The notes beneath the pieces are model-generated. The model saw only the letters and a program-made list of their open reading frames with translations. It ran no database searches and had not been told where the DNA came from. 64,000 nucleotides of DNA from an uncultured Bacteroidales bacterium (GTDB lineage: Bacteria > Bacteroidota > Bacteroidia > Bacteroidales > UBA932): NCBI GenBank assembly GCA_900316955.1, contig ONEX01000002.1, positions 230,064-294,063 on the forward strand. The letters are read 5' to 3'. Below are positions 1-8,911 of this stretch, one piece after another. Position 1 is the first letter of the stretch; each line of letters opens with the position of its first letter. Position numbers and translations under genes: made by a program.

Positions 1-1445
1 GGAAGATCGACGCCGGCCAGATGCAGCTGTTCTTCCGCGAGACGGACATCGTCTATTTCATCCGCGACATCATGCAGTCCTTCGGGAAGCTCGCGGAGAG
101 CAAGCGGATCGACTTCTCCCTCACCTCCGCGCATCCGGAGGAGACGCTCTGGATCGACCAGGGCAACTTCGACAAGATCGTGTACAACATCCTGTCGAAC
201 GCGTTCAAGCACACGCCGGAAGGCGGGCGCATCCGTGTGGACGTGTCCGCGCCGACGCCCAACCGCGGCGAACTGCAGGCCGATGTCAAGGAGTACGTCC
301 AGGTGCGCATCTTCAACTCCGGCAGCCGGATCGAGGAGGCCTGGATCAGCCACGTCTTCGACCGCTTCGTGCAGGTGAACCCGCATGATGCCAATTCGGG
401 CTCCGGCGTGGGCCTCAACCTGACGAAAATGCTCGTGGAGCTGCACCACGGGCAGATTTCCGCCGAAAACGAAGACGACGGCGTGGTGTTCCGCGTGCTC
501 GTGCCCGTCGGCAAGGACCACCTGAATGAGCAGGAACTCTCCTACACCTCGCACCACAAGGACCTCTATATCAAGTCCCCTTCCGCGCAGGAGCACGAGG
601 ACCAGACGTTCACGCAGGAGGAGGCGCCGGCCGACAAGGCCGCGCGCGCCCGGAAGAGCGTGGTCGTCGTTGACGATGACGACGACACCCGCGAATACCT
701 CCGCAACCTGCTGCGGAACCGGTACAACGTGACGGCCTGCGCCGATGCGAAATCGGCCTGGGACGCGGTTTCCGGGACACTTCCGGACGCCGTGGTCACC
801 GACCTGGTGATGCCCGGCGAAAGCGGCAGCGACCTGTGCGCCCGCATCCGGGCGAACGACGCCACGCGCCACATCCCCGTCCTCATCCTGACCGGCCAGA
901 ACGGCGTCGAGGAGCAGCAGGCCGCCAGCGACAGCGGCGCCGACAAGTTCCTCTCCAAGCCCATTTCCGTGGAGCTGCTCCTGAGCAGCATCGCGCAGGT
1001 GATTTCCAGCCGCGAGGCGGTGAAGGAGAAGTTCGGCGTCGCGCTGAACTACGACTACACCGGCATCAAGATGGGCTCCGCCGATGACAAGCTGCTCCAC
1101 CGCATCGTGGAAAGCATCCAGAACCACCTGGACGATCCCGATTACGGCGTGGCTTCCCTGTGCGAGGACGTGGGCATCAGCCGCGTGCACCTGAACCGCA
1201 AGCTCAAGGCCTTCGGCAAGGACTCCCCCGGCGTGCTCATCAAGACCTTCCGGATGAAGCAGGCCGCCTACCTGCTCGCGAACAACAAGGTCAATGTGTC
1301 CGAGGTCGCGTACCGCGTGGGCTTCTCCTCGCACTCGTATTTCTCCAACGCTTTCCGGGAGTATTTCGGGATGTCGCCGGGCGAATTCGTGACGCGCATC
1401 CAGGAAAATCCGGACGACGACTCCTTGAAACAATTGTTCAGGTAA
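1..1445 (+). CDS. Hybrid two-component system regulator (HTCS), C-terminal part, 5' end outside window
   Basis: One-piece sensor kinase, response regulator and AraC-type activator of the kind that switches on glycan-utilisation loci in Bacteroides. The frame is open to the left edge (K-I-D-A-G-Q before the first Met at 21), so the periplasmic sensor, membrane segment and His-containing dimerisation helix lie mostly outside. Counting from that Met, the ATPase domain has its N box at 56-69 (NILSNAFKHTPEGG) and a G box GSGVGL at 127-132. The receiver domain is about 212-330, with acidic DDDDD, phosphoacceptor Asp261 (VTDLVMPG) and Lys313. The AraC-type helix-turn-helix is about 362-460. It precedes a GH115 gene in the same direction, so it probably senses a xylan-derived oligosaccharide and controls the enzymes that follow. 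The family call is secure; the ligand is inferred. Confidence 0.93.
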   Translation, partial: KIDAGQMQLFFRETDIVYFIRDIMQSFGKLAESKRIDFSLTSAHPEETLWIDQGNFDKIVYNILSNAFKHTPEGGRIRVDVSAPTPNRGELQADVKEYVQVRIFNSGSRIEEAWISHVFDRFVQVNPHDANSGSGVGLNLTKMLVELHHGQISAENEDDGVVFRVLVPVGKDHLNEQELSYTSHHKDLYIKSPSAQEHEDQTFTQEEAPADKAARARKSVVVVDDDDDTREYLRNLLRNRYNVTACADAKSAWDAVSGTLPDAVVTDLVMPGESGSDLCARIRANDATRHIPVLILTGQNGVEEQQAASDSGADKFLSKPISVELLLSSIAQVISSREAVKEKFGVALNYDYTGIKMGSADDKLLHRIVESIQNHLDDPDYGVASLCEDVGISRVHLNRKLKAFGKDSPGVLIKTFRMKQAAYLLANNKVNVSEVAYRVGFSSHSYFSNAFREYFGMSPGEFVTRIQENPDDDSLKQLFR

Positions 1446-1474
1446 CATTTTCAACAACGATTGTAACCAAATCG

Positions 1475-1506
1475 TTGGGGCGTCGCTTTCGTTTTTGTTA
1501 CATTTG
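1475..1506 (+). promoter_or_regulatory. Bacteroidetes-type promoter for the GH115 gene
   Basis: TACATTTG at 1499-1506 matches the TAnnTTTG -7 element. A TTG at 1475-1477 lies 21 nt upstream as the -33 element. The ATG follows 26 nt after the -7 box. Confidence 0.6.
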
Positions 1507-1532
1507 CACTCGAAACAACGAAGCTTCCGCCC

Positions 1533-4034
1533 ATGAACAAGCCGTATTCGTTCCTCCTCGCGGCCTGCCTGCTGCTCAGCCTGCCGGCCGCCGCCCTCGA
1601 CCATCCGGGCCTCGCCGAGCGCCGCTCGGCTCCCGGCCGGTTCCCGCTCGTGGAAAAAGGCGTTCCCGCCGCCGTCGTCACGGACCCCGCCGACCGGCGG
1701 GGCGTCCTCATCGCAGCGGAGACGCTGCGCGAGGACTTCGCCCGCGTGTGCGGCGTCAAGGCGCCGGCGCAGGGCGCCCGCGTCCTCTACGCCGGCACGA
1801 AGGACAGTCCGCTGATCAAGCGCCTCGCGGCGGAAGGGCGCATCGACACGACCCCTTTGAACGGGCAGTACGAGACTTACATCCTGCAAGTGACCGGCGA
1901 CGCGGTCATCATCGCGGGCGCGGACATGCGCGGAACCATTTACGGAATCTACGAGATCTCGGAGCAGCTGGGCGTCTCGCCCTGGTATGACTGGGCCGAC
2001 GTTCCCGTCCCGCACGGCACGGACATCTCCCTGGCGGCCGGGACCTACACGGTCCCCCAGCCCGGCGTCCGCTACCGCGGCATCTTCCTCAACGACGAGG
2101 CCCCGTGCCTGACTTCCTGGGTGAAGAACACCTACGGGACGGACTACGGCGACCACCGCTTCTATGCGCGCGTTTTCGAGCTCCTGCTGCGCCTCAGGGC
2201 CAATTTCATGTGGCCGGCGATGTGGGGCTGGGCCTTCTACGCCGACGATCCGGAGAACAGCCGCACGGCCGACGAGATGGGCATCATCATGGGCACCTCC
2301 CATCACGAGCCGATGGCGCGGAACCACCAGGAGTGGGCGCGCAGGCGCGGTTCCAGCGGTCCCTGGGACTATACCGCCAACAAGAAAGTGCTCACGCAGT
2401 TCTTCACGGAAGGCATCGAGCGCGCCAAGGATACGGAAGACCTCATCACCATCGGCATGCGCGGGGACGGCGACGCCGCCCTGGGCAAGGAAGGCGAAGA
2501 AGCGAACTACATCAAGCTCCTGGAAACCATCATCAAGGACCAGCGGAAGATTATCCGCAAGGTGACCGGAAAGCCCGCCGAGCAGCGGCCGCAGGTATGG
2601 GCCCTGTACAAGGAAGTCCAGCAGTACTACGACCTCGGGCTCCGCGTCCCGGACGACGTGACCATCCTCCTGAGCGACGACAACTGGGGCGACGTCCGCA
2701 AGCTTCCCACCGCCGCGGAACGCGCGCGGAAGGGCGGCTGGGGCCTGTACTACCACGTGGACTACGTGGGCGCCCCGCGGAACTCCAAGTGGCTGAATGT
2801 CACGCCCATCCAGAACATGTGGGAGCAGCTCCAGCTCACCTGGGCCTACGGCGTGGACAGGATCTGGGTCCTGAACGTGGGCGACCTCAAGCCGATGGAG
2901 TATCCCATCGACCTGTTCCTCGCGATGGCGCGGAATCCCGAAGCGATCACGGTGGACAATCTCGCGGACCACACGCGCGCCTTCTGCGCGGCGGCCTTCG
3001 GCGACGACCAGGCCGACGAGGCCGCGCGCATCCTCAACCTGTACTGCAAGTACAGCGGCCGCACCACGGCGGAAATGATGGACGCGCGGACCTACGACCT
3101 GCCTTCGGGCGAATTCCGCCAGGTGCGGGACGATTTCGTCCGCCTGGAGGCGGAAGCCCTTCGGCAGTTCCTCACGCTGAAGCCGGAATGCAAGGACGCC
3201 TACCGGGAACTCATCCTCTTCCCGGTCCAGGCCCTCGCCAATATCTATGAGATGTATTACGCGCAGGCGATGAACCTGGCCCTGGCCGGCCGGAAGGATC
3301 CGGCCGCGAACGCCTGGGCCGACGAGGTCGAGCGCGCCTTCGCCCGCGACGCCGCCCTGATGAAGGAATACAATAAGGACATCGCCGGCGGCAAATGGGA
3401 CGGCATGATGACGCAGAAGCACATCGGCTACCGGACCTGGAACGACAACTTCCCGGCGGACCGCCTGCCGCGGGTGGAGCGCGTCGAGGACGCCGCCCCG
3501 GGCGGCTTCTCCTTCGAGGCCGACCCGCGGGGCTTCACAGCCATCGAGGCGGAACACTGGAACCGGTCAGAAGCGGCCTCCGGCGCGGCCTGGACCGTGA
3601 TTCCGGACATGGGCCGCACCCTGAGCGGCGTCGCCCTGATGCCCTACACGGTGCCCACGGAGGGCGCTTCCCTCACCTACCGCGTATGCATTCCCGAAGG
3701 CGTGACGGGCGTCAAGGTCCATGTCGTCACGAAATCGACCCTCGCCTTCAACAACACCGGCCACCGCTACGAAGTGGACCTCGCGGGACAGAAGCAGACG
3801 CACCGCTTCAACGAGCGCCTGAACGAGGATCCGCGGAACATCTACTCCGTGTACTACCCCACCGTCGCCCGCCGCGTCGTGGAGACGGTCTCCGACCTCC
3901 CCGCCGCCCCCGGCTGGCAGGACCTCGTCCTGCGTCCCCTGGACCCCGGCATCGTCTTCGAGAAGATCGTCATCGACTACGGCGGCTATACGCCCCGCTT
4001 CCTTTTCGGAAACGAGTCGGCCGCCAATAAATGA
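1533..4034 (+). CDS. GH115 xylan alpha-1,2-glucuronidase
   Basis: Removes (4-O-methyl-)glucuronic acid from the xylan backbone, including from internal xylose units. The 833-residue product begins with a signal peptide (MNKPYSFLLAACLLLSLPAA) and no lipobox Cys, so it is probably periplasmic. Family signatures are NDEAP at about 187, NFMWPAMWGWAF from about 224 and MGTSHHEPM at 253-261, typical of the GH115 catalytic barrel. The C-terminal part (from about 650) is a beta-rich accessory region usual in full-length members. The ATG at 1533 follows a good promoter and gives a clean signal peptide. It stands alone on the plus strand between the regulator and a convergent GH10 gene, consistent with glucuronoxylan breakdown. 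Confidence 0.93.
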   Translation: MNKPYSFLLAACLLLSLPAAALDHPGLAERRSAPGRFPLVEKGVPAAVVTDPADRRGVLIAAETLREDFARVCGVKAPAQGARVLYAGTKDSPLIKRLAAEGRIDTTPLNGQYETYILQVTGDAVIIAGADMRGTIYGIYEISEQLGVSPWYDWADVPVPHGTDISLAAGTYTVPQPGVRYRGIFLNDEAPCLTSWVKNTYGTDYGDHRFYARVFELLLRLRANFMWPAMWGWAFYADDPENSRTADEMGIIMGTSHHEPMARNHQEWARRRGSSGPWDYTANKKVLTQFFTEGIERAKDTEDLITIGMRGDGDAALGKEGEEANYIKLLETIIKDQRKIIRKVTGKPAEQRPQVWALYKEVQQYYDLGLRVPDDVTILLSDDNWGDVRKLPTAAERARKGGWGLYYHVDYVGAPRNSKWLNVTPIQNMWEQLQLTWAYGVDRIWVLNVGDLKPMEYPIDLFLAMARNPEAITVDNLADHTRAFCAAAFGDDQADEAARILNLYCKYSGRTTAEMMDARTYDLPSGEFRQVRDDFVRLEAEALRQFLTLKPECKDAYRELILFPVQALANIYEMYYAQAMNLALAGRKDPAANAWADEVERAFARDAALMKEYNKDIAGGKWDGMMTQKHIGYRTWNDNFPADRLPRVERVEDAAPGGFSFEADPRGFTAIEAEHWNRSEAASGAAWTVIPDMGRTLSGVALMPYTVPTEGASLTYRVCIPEGVTGVKVHVVTKSTLAFNNTGHRYEVDLAGQKQTHRFNERLNEDPRNIYSVYYPTVARRVVETVSDLPAAPGWQDLVLRPLDPGIVFEKIVIDYGGYTPRFLFGNESAANK

Positions 4035-4041
4035 TGGATTG

Positions 4042-4069
4042 ACAATAGGGCTCGAAAGGGCCCTATTGT
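4042..4069. terminator. Bidirectional hairpin between convergent GH115 and GH10 genes
   Basis: Perfect 10-bp arms ACAATAGGGC (4042-4051) and GCCCTATTGT (4060-4069) with an 8-nt loop. The arm overlaps the TAG stop of the GH10 gene. Short T runs flank it. Confidence 0.6.
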
Positions 4070-6195
4070 TTATAAGGATCCAACCCCGCGACCTCGCAGA
4101 GGTACAGGTAGAGGGTATTCCAGGCGGGTTTGCGGGCGTAGTTGACGCCCTGGTACAGGAGCGGCATGTTCTCTTCCTTCACCCAGGAATCCCTGTCGTT
4201 GATCCCCCAGATGGTGATGCCGCCGCGCTGGGCGGCCGGGACGATTTCCAGGTACTGCTGGAAGATGAACTTGTACAGGTCGGCCTGGGCCGTCAGGTCC
4301 GTGCACTTGATGTCCAGTTCGGAGATGCGGACCAGGCGGCCGGTGTTCTTGAGGTCCGTCAGGCTGGCGACGATCAGGTTCTTGAGGTCGGGCGTGGCCA
4401 TGTCCAGGTGCATCTGCGTGCCGACGCCGGTCACCTGCGGATTACCCTTCACGTAGTCGCAGTAGGCCTTCCGCTTGTCGGCGCTCGTCTCCAGGTTGTA
4501 GTCGTTCAGGTACAGGACGGCGGTCTTGCCGTTTCGGGCGAGGGCGTCCGTGGCATAGGCGAACGCCTTGTCCACCCAATCCTTGGTGCTCTTGAAATAC
4601 TGGCCCCAGACGAAGACTTCGCCGGAGGTGTTCTGCGGTGTGCGGAACGCGCCGGCGGGCCAGTCGCTGAACGTCTCGTTCACGACGTCCCAGCCGTACG
4701 CGTCGAAGTGACCGACCATCGTGTACACCCAGTCGCGGTACACATAGCCGATGACGTCGTTCACGAGCTCGCCGTTCAGGCTGGAGACCGCCGAGAAGGC
4801 GGGCGCGGCGCGGCGGCGCGGCGCGGAAGCCGCCGCCGAGGCCGGCGCGAGCCGGATGTCGTCCAGATAATAGGTCACCGTCTCCACGCCCCCGTAGAAG
4901 GCGAAGGAAAGCTCGGTGCCCGACGCCACGGTGAACTCCACGCTCTGGTACGTCCAGTCAGTGCCTGCCTTCGGGAAACTATTATACTTGGATTCAAAGT
5001 ACTTGACATCTCCGTCGCCACGGACGTCGATCTGGAAATCGGCGGCCTTGCTTGCCTTGGCATACCAGGAGAGCCGGTAGGTCGTTCCGGGCGTGACGGC
5101 GAAGGATTTGGTCAATACCTGGATGCTCCAGGCGTTCTGCGCATACCCCGAGGAATTGTCCATTTTCAGCGACAGCGAGCCGCCGTGGGCCGTTTCGCCC
5201 GTCACGCGCACATAATCGGCGCCGTTGATCGCGGAAATGTCCGGCGAGTTCAGCGGGCCTGCGGTAAGGCCCTCGAAATCGATTACTTCGGCCGCCGGCT
5301 CCTGCCCGCCGCCCCCTTCCCCGAGGATGCGGACATTGTCGATGACGACGTCCTTCGACGCGGTGATCCGGAAGGCGAAATCGCCCGGGGATTCCAGCGT
5401 GAAGGGAACGCTGTACTTGTACCATTGGCCGCTGACTTTCGTCTGCGCCGACTGGCCGTCCCCGGAAGTGACGCTGAGGGTGCCCTCCTTCGCAAGGGTC
5501 TTGGCCCAGAAAGAGAAGGTGTACGGCTTCCCCGCCTCGAGGGACGCATCGACCGTCAGGGTGGCGCCGTCGGAGCCGGCCTTCGCGGCATAGTCGCCGG
5601 CGAAGACGTCGTACAGGCTCTGGAAGATCTCGAACCCGGCGGCCTGGAAACCGTCCAGGGTGCCGGCCTCGAAGTTCCAGTTCTGCTTCAGCAGCGAGGC
5701 GCTGTTGTTCCGGGAGGCCCTGGAAATCAGGTTGTTCAGATACGTGCGCTGCTGCTGGCTGTGCCAGCCCAGGGTGTGGCCGAACAGCTCGGTCCCGCAC
5801 GCCTTCGCCCAGCCGGCCATCTGCTCGGCCCTCGTGAAGTAGTAGGCGCCGCCCTGCTGGACGATGGCGTCATGCTTCATCTCGTTACCGAAGGTGACGG
5901 CGGCGAAATCGCGCTTGAGGATTTCCGCGACGACCTTGGGGTTCTGCTGGTATTCCCCATAGGTGAACGAGACGCCCAGCTTGAGGCCGGCCTTCTCGGC
6001 GACCTCCCTCAGCGCGTACTTGTCATAGTCCACGACCTTGGGCTGGGGCGGGTCCGGGGTCACGGGCGTGTCCGGTTTCTCTTCGGGTTTCTCCGGGGTG
6101 ACGGGGGTCGGTTCGTCCTTGCCGCAGGAAGACGCGGCGGCCGCCGCCAGGGCGGCCAGCAGGACGAAGGTCCATATCCTTTTCATTCGCATCAT
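4063..6195 (-). CDS. GH10 endo-beta-1,4-xylanase lipoprotein with CBM4/9-type insertion
   Basis: Cuts the xylan main chain, probably at the cell surface. The ATG cluster at 6195/6192/6186 is preferred over an upstream in-frame TTG. From 6195 the product is 710 residues with a lipoprotein signal (Cys24 in ASSCGKDE) and a Pro/Thr-rich linker. The GH10 fold starts at about 60 (GHTLGWHSQQ at 139-148) and is interrupted from about 170 to 480 by two beta-sandwich modules resembling CBM4/9. The barrel then resumes. The acid/base is Glu507 in WDVVNE and the nucleophile is Glu626 in ISELDI. Surface xylanases of Bacteroides xylan loci have this split layout. It converges on the GH115 gene and diverges from the sugar symporter. 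Confidence 0.93.
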   Translation of the reverse strand: MMRMKRIWTFVLLAALAAAAASSCGKDEPTPVTPEKPEEKPDTPVTPDPPQPKVVDYDKYALREVAEKAGLKLGVSFTYGEYQQNPKVVAEILKRDFAAVTFGNEMKHDAIVQQGGAYYFTRAEQMAGWAKACGTELFGHTLGWHSQQQRTYLNNLISRASRNNSASLLKQNWNFEAGTLDGFQAAGFEIFQSLYDVFAGDYAAKAGSDGATLTVDASLEAGKPYTFSFWAKTLAKEGTLSVTSGDGQSAQTKVSGQWYKYSVPFTLESPGDFAFRITASKDVVIDNVRILGEGGGGQEPAAEVIDFEGLTAGPLNSPDISAINGADYVRVTGETAHGGSLSLKMDNSSGYAQNAWSIQVLTKSFAVTPGTTYRLSWYAKASKAADFQIDVRGDGDVKYFESKYNSFPKAGTDWTYQSVEFTVASGTELSFAFYGGVETVTYYLDDIRLAPASAAASAPRRRAAPAFSAVSSLNGELVNDVIGYVYRDWVYTMVGHFDAYGWDVVNETFSDWPAGAFRTPQNTSGEVFVWGQYFKSTKDWVDKAFAYATDALARNGKTAVLYLNDYNLETSADKRKAYCDYVKGNPQVTGVGTQMHLDMATPDLKNLIVASLTDLKNTGRLVRISELDIKCTDLTAQADLYKFIFQQYLEIVPAAQRGGITIWGINDRDSWVKEENMPLLYQGVNYARKPAWNTLYLYLCEVAGLDPYKQ

Positions 6196-6210
6196 TCGTC
6201 TATTACCCTG

Positions 6211-6218
6211 CAAAAATA
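6211..6218 (-). promoter_or_regulatory. -7 element for the GH10 gene
   Basis: On the minus strand this reads TATTTTTG, matching TAnnTTTG, about 15 nt before the first ATG. No clear -33 element is visible. Confidence 0.4.
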
Positions 6219-6261
6219 GAAAAAAAGACCGGATTTAATATTTTCTGACCTATTTATAGCC

Positions 6262-6290
6262 TTGTTTTCTGCAGGGAAATCGTATATTTG
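6262..6290 (+). promoter_or_regulatory. Promoter for the GPH symporter and GH43 operon
   Basis: TTG at 6262-6264, an 18-nt spacer and TATATTTG at 6283-6290. The ATG at 6336 lies 45 nt downstream. Confidence 0.6.
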
Positions 6291-6335
6291 TATTCGGTAA
6301 AAACTACAATAACCCGGAATAACACCTTAAACGAT

Positions 6336-7763
6336 ATGGCAAACAACGAATCCAAAGGCTTCTACAAGCTGAGCTGGGCCCAGCGCATCGGCTTCGGCGC
6401 CGGCGACATGGCGCAGAACCTCATCTACCAGACCATCTCCATCTGGCTGCTGTTCTTCTACACGAACGTGTTCGGACTGGATCCGGGCGCGGCCGCCCTG
6501 ATGTTCCTCATCGTCCGCCTCGTGGACGTCCTGTGGGACCCGATCGTGGGCACCATCGTGGACAAGGGCAACCCGAAGTGGGGCAAATACCGCTCCTGGC
6601 TCATCCTCGGCGGCATTCCGCTCGTGGGCCTCGCCATCCTGTGCTTCTATAACGGATTCAGCGGCTCGCTGGTGTACGCCTACATCACCTACGTGGGCAT
6701 GTCCATGTGCTACACCCTCGTGAACGTCCCTTACGGCGCCCTGAACGCCTCCTTAACCCGGGACACGAACGAGATCACCATCCTCACCTCCACCCGTATG
6801 TTCATGGCGAACCTCGGCGCCCTCTGCGTGAAGTCCCTTCCGCTGATCATCGCCCTCTTCGCCCCGAAGGTGCTGAATCCCGAGACCGGCAAGATGACCG
6901 CCGTCTACAACACGCCCGACGCCGCCCACGCCTGGTTCATCACGATGACCATCTTCGCGCTCGCCGGCCTGGCGCTCCTCGTCTTCTGCTTCTTCCAGTG
7001 CAAGGAGCGCGTCGTGATGGACGAGAAGGAGTCCGCCAACGTGAAAGTGAGCGACCTCTGGATGGAGTTCGGCCGCAACAAGCCCCTCCGCGTCGTCGCC
7101 TTCTTCTTCATCACCGCCTTCGCGATGATGAGCGTGAGCAACGCCGCCGACGCCTACTTCATGACCTTCAACGTGGGCGCCACCCCGCTCCTGACCACCC
7201 TGTTCATGTGGCTCGGCACCATCCCGGCCTTCATCTTCATGCCGCTCGTGCCCGCCATCAAGCGCAAGATCGGCAAGAAGGGGATGTTCTACCTGTTCCT
7301 CGGCGTCGCCATCGTGGGCATGATCCTGATGTACACCTTCGTGTCCATCCCGGCCACGAAGTCCAACTTCGTCCTCCTGTGCATCGCCCAGTTCGTCAAG
7401 TCCACCGGCATCATCACCGCGACGGGCTACATGTGGGCCCTCGTCCCGGAGGTCATCGCCTATGGCGAATACACCACCGGCAAGCGCATCGCCGGCATCG
7501 TGAACGCCCTCACCGGCATCTTCTTCAAGGCCGGCATGGCCCTCGGCGGCGTCGTCCCGGGCCTCGTCCTCGCCTGGGTGGGCTTCAATGCCGATGCCAC
7601 CACGCAGACCCCGCTCGCCCTCCAGGGCATCCTCTGGCTCGTGTGCGTGATCCCGGCCATCCTCCTGCTCCTCGCCATCTGGATCATCTCCAAGTACGAC
7701 CTCTCCGACGAGAAGATGGACGAAATCAACAAGGAAATCGAAGCAAGACACCTCAACGCATAA
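6336..7763 (+). CDS. GPH-family (glycoside-pentoside-hexuronide:cation) symporter
   Basis: Inner-membrane symporter of the major facilitator superfamily that probably imports xylo-oligosaccharides or their decorated forms. The 475-residue product has about twelve hydrophobic helices. The N-terminal GAGDMAQNLIYQ and the following RLVDVLWDPIVGTIVDKG are hallmarks of the XynP/MelB-type GPH family. ATG 6336 (MANNESKGFYK) is chosen over an upstream TTG because the promoter lies over that TTG. It is followed after 13 nt by a GH43 gene, so transport and hydrolysis are co-transcribed. The substrate is inferred from neighbours. Confidence 0.9.
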   Translation: MANNESKGFYKLSWAQRIGFGAGDMAQNLIYQTISIWLLFFYTNVFGLDPGAAALMFLIVRLVDVLWDPIVGTIVDKGNPKWGKYRSWLILGGIPLVGLAILCFYNGFSGSLVYAYITYVGMSMCYTLVNVPYGALNASLTRDTNEITILTSTRMFMANLGALCVKSLPLIIALFAPKVLNPETGKMTAVYNTPDAAHAWFITMTIFALAGLALLVFCFFQCKERVVMDEKESANVKVSDLWMEFGRNKPLRVVAFFFITAFAMMSVSNAADAYFMTFNVGATPLLTTLFMWLGTIPAFIFMPLVPAIKRKIGKKGMFYLFLGVAIVGMILMYTFVSIPATKSNFVLLCIAQFVKSTGIITATGYMWALVPEVIAYGEYTTGKRIAGIVNALTGIFFKAGMALGGVVPGLVLAWVGFNADATTQTPLALQGILWLVCVIPAILLLLAIWIISKYDLSDEKMDEINKEIEARHLNA

Positions 7764-7776
7764 TTCATTGAAAACC

Positions 7777-8772
7777 ATGGCCAAGAAAGTTCTCAAACGC
7801 TACCTCCTCCCCGCCGACTACATGGCGGACCCGTCCGTACACGTGTTCGACGGCAAGATCTATATCTACCCTTCCCACGACTGGGAGTCCGCCGCGCCGG
7901 ACGACGATTTCGGCAGCGAGTACGACATGAAGGACTACCACGTCCTCACCATCGAGGGCGACGACCCGATGACCTCCCCCGTCGTGGACCACGGCGTCGC
8001 GCTGGACATCAAGGATGTCCCGTGGGCGCGCCGCCAGCTCTGGGACAACGAGGTGGTGAAGGGCCTCGACGGCAAGTACTACATGTACTTCCCGGCCAAG
8101 GACAAGACCGACATCTTCCGGGCGGGCGTCGCCGTCAGCGACTCCCCCACCGGCCCGTTCAAGGCCATGCCGGACCCCATCCGCGGCAGCTATTCCATCG
8201 ACTACGCCATCCTGCACGACGATGACGACGAGTACTACATGTACTTCGGCGGCATCTGGGGCGGCCAGCTCCAGCGCTACGAGGACAACCTCGCCAAGGA
8301 CTGCGGCACCTCCTACCCGGCCGACGGCCAGCCCGCCATCCCGGCCCGCGTGGTGAAGCTCTCCAAGGACATGCTCCAGTTCGGCGAGGAGCCGAAGCCG
8401 GTCGTCCTCCTGGACGAGGACGGCACCCCGATCAAGGTCGAGGACAACGAGCGCCGCTTCTTCGAGGCCAGCTGGATGCACAAGTACAACGGCAAGTATT
8501 ACTTCAGCTACTCCACCGGCGACACGCACAAGCTCTGCTACGCCATCGGCGACAACCCTTACGGCCCGTTCACCTACAAGGGCGTGATCCTCACCCCGGT
8601 GTTCGGCTGGACCACGCACCACTGCATCGTGGAATTCAAGGGCAAATGGTACCTTTTCCACCACGACAGCGGTCCCTCCAAGGGCATCAACCGCCTCCGC
8701 AGCCTGAAGGTGTGCGAACTCACCTACAACGAGGACGGCACCATCCAGACCATCGAAGGCCTGGACGACTAG
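7777..8772 (+). CDS. GH43 family glycosidase (beta-xylosidase / alpha-L-arabinofuranosidase type)
   Basis: A five-bladed beta-propeller hydrolase that removes xylose or arabinose from imported oligosaccharides. The 331-residue product has no signal peptide, so it should work in the cytoplasm, in line with its pairing with the symporter just upstream. Likely catalytic residues are Asp18 (ADPS, base), Asp142 (SIDY, pKa modulator) and Glu230 (FEASW, acid). The start is ATG 7777; an in-frame TTG nine bases upstream is ignored. Whether the activity is xylosidase or arabinofuranosidase cannot be read from sequence alone. Confidence 0.9.
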   Translation: MAKKVLKRYLLPADYMADPSVHVFDGKIYIYPSHDWESAAPDDDFGSEYDMKDYHVLTIEGDDPMTSPVVDHGVALDIKDVPWARRQLWDNEVVKGLDGKYYMYFPAKDKTDIFRAGVAVSDSPTGPFKAMPDPIRGSYSIDYAILHDDDDEYYMYFGGIWGGQLQRYEDNLAKDCGTSYPADGQPAIPARVVKLSKDMLQFGEEPKPVVLLDEDGTPIKVEDNERRFFEASWMHKYNGKYYFSYSTGDTHKLCYAIGDNPYGPFTYKGVILTPVFGWTTHHCIVEFKGKWYLFHHDSGPSKGINRLRSLKVCELTYNEDGTIQTIEGLDD

Positions 8773-8810
8773 CTTTTTTGAGTTTCGCTCCATAAGCTGA
8801 GTACCAAGCG

Positions 8811-8837
8811 TTTATCGGAAAGTCCCTGGTACATTTG
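8811..8837 (+). promoter_or_regulatory. Probable promoter for the GH97 gene
   Basis: TACATTTG at 8830-8837 matches the -7 element. The -33 region is weak (TTTA at 8811). The leader to ATG 8912 is about 70 nt. Confidence 0.45.
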
Positions 8838-8911
8838 CTCCGGGGACTTTTCTTTAATCGGATGATTGTCAGACAGTTGGGCGAAATGGGAATCCTTATC
8901 TCCGAAGCAGT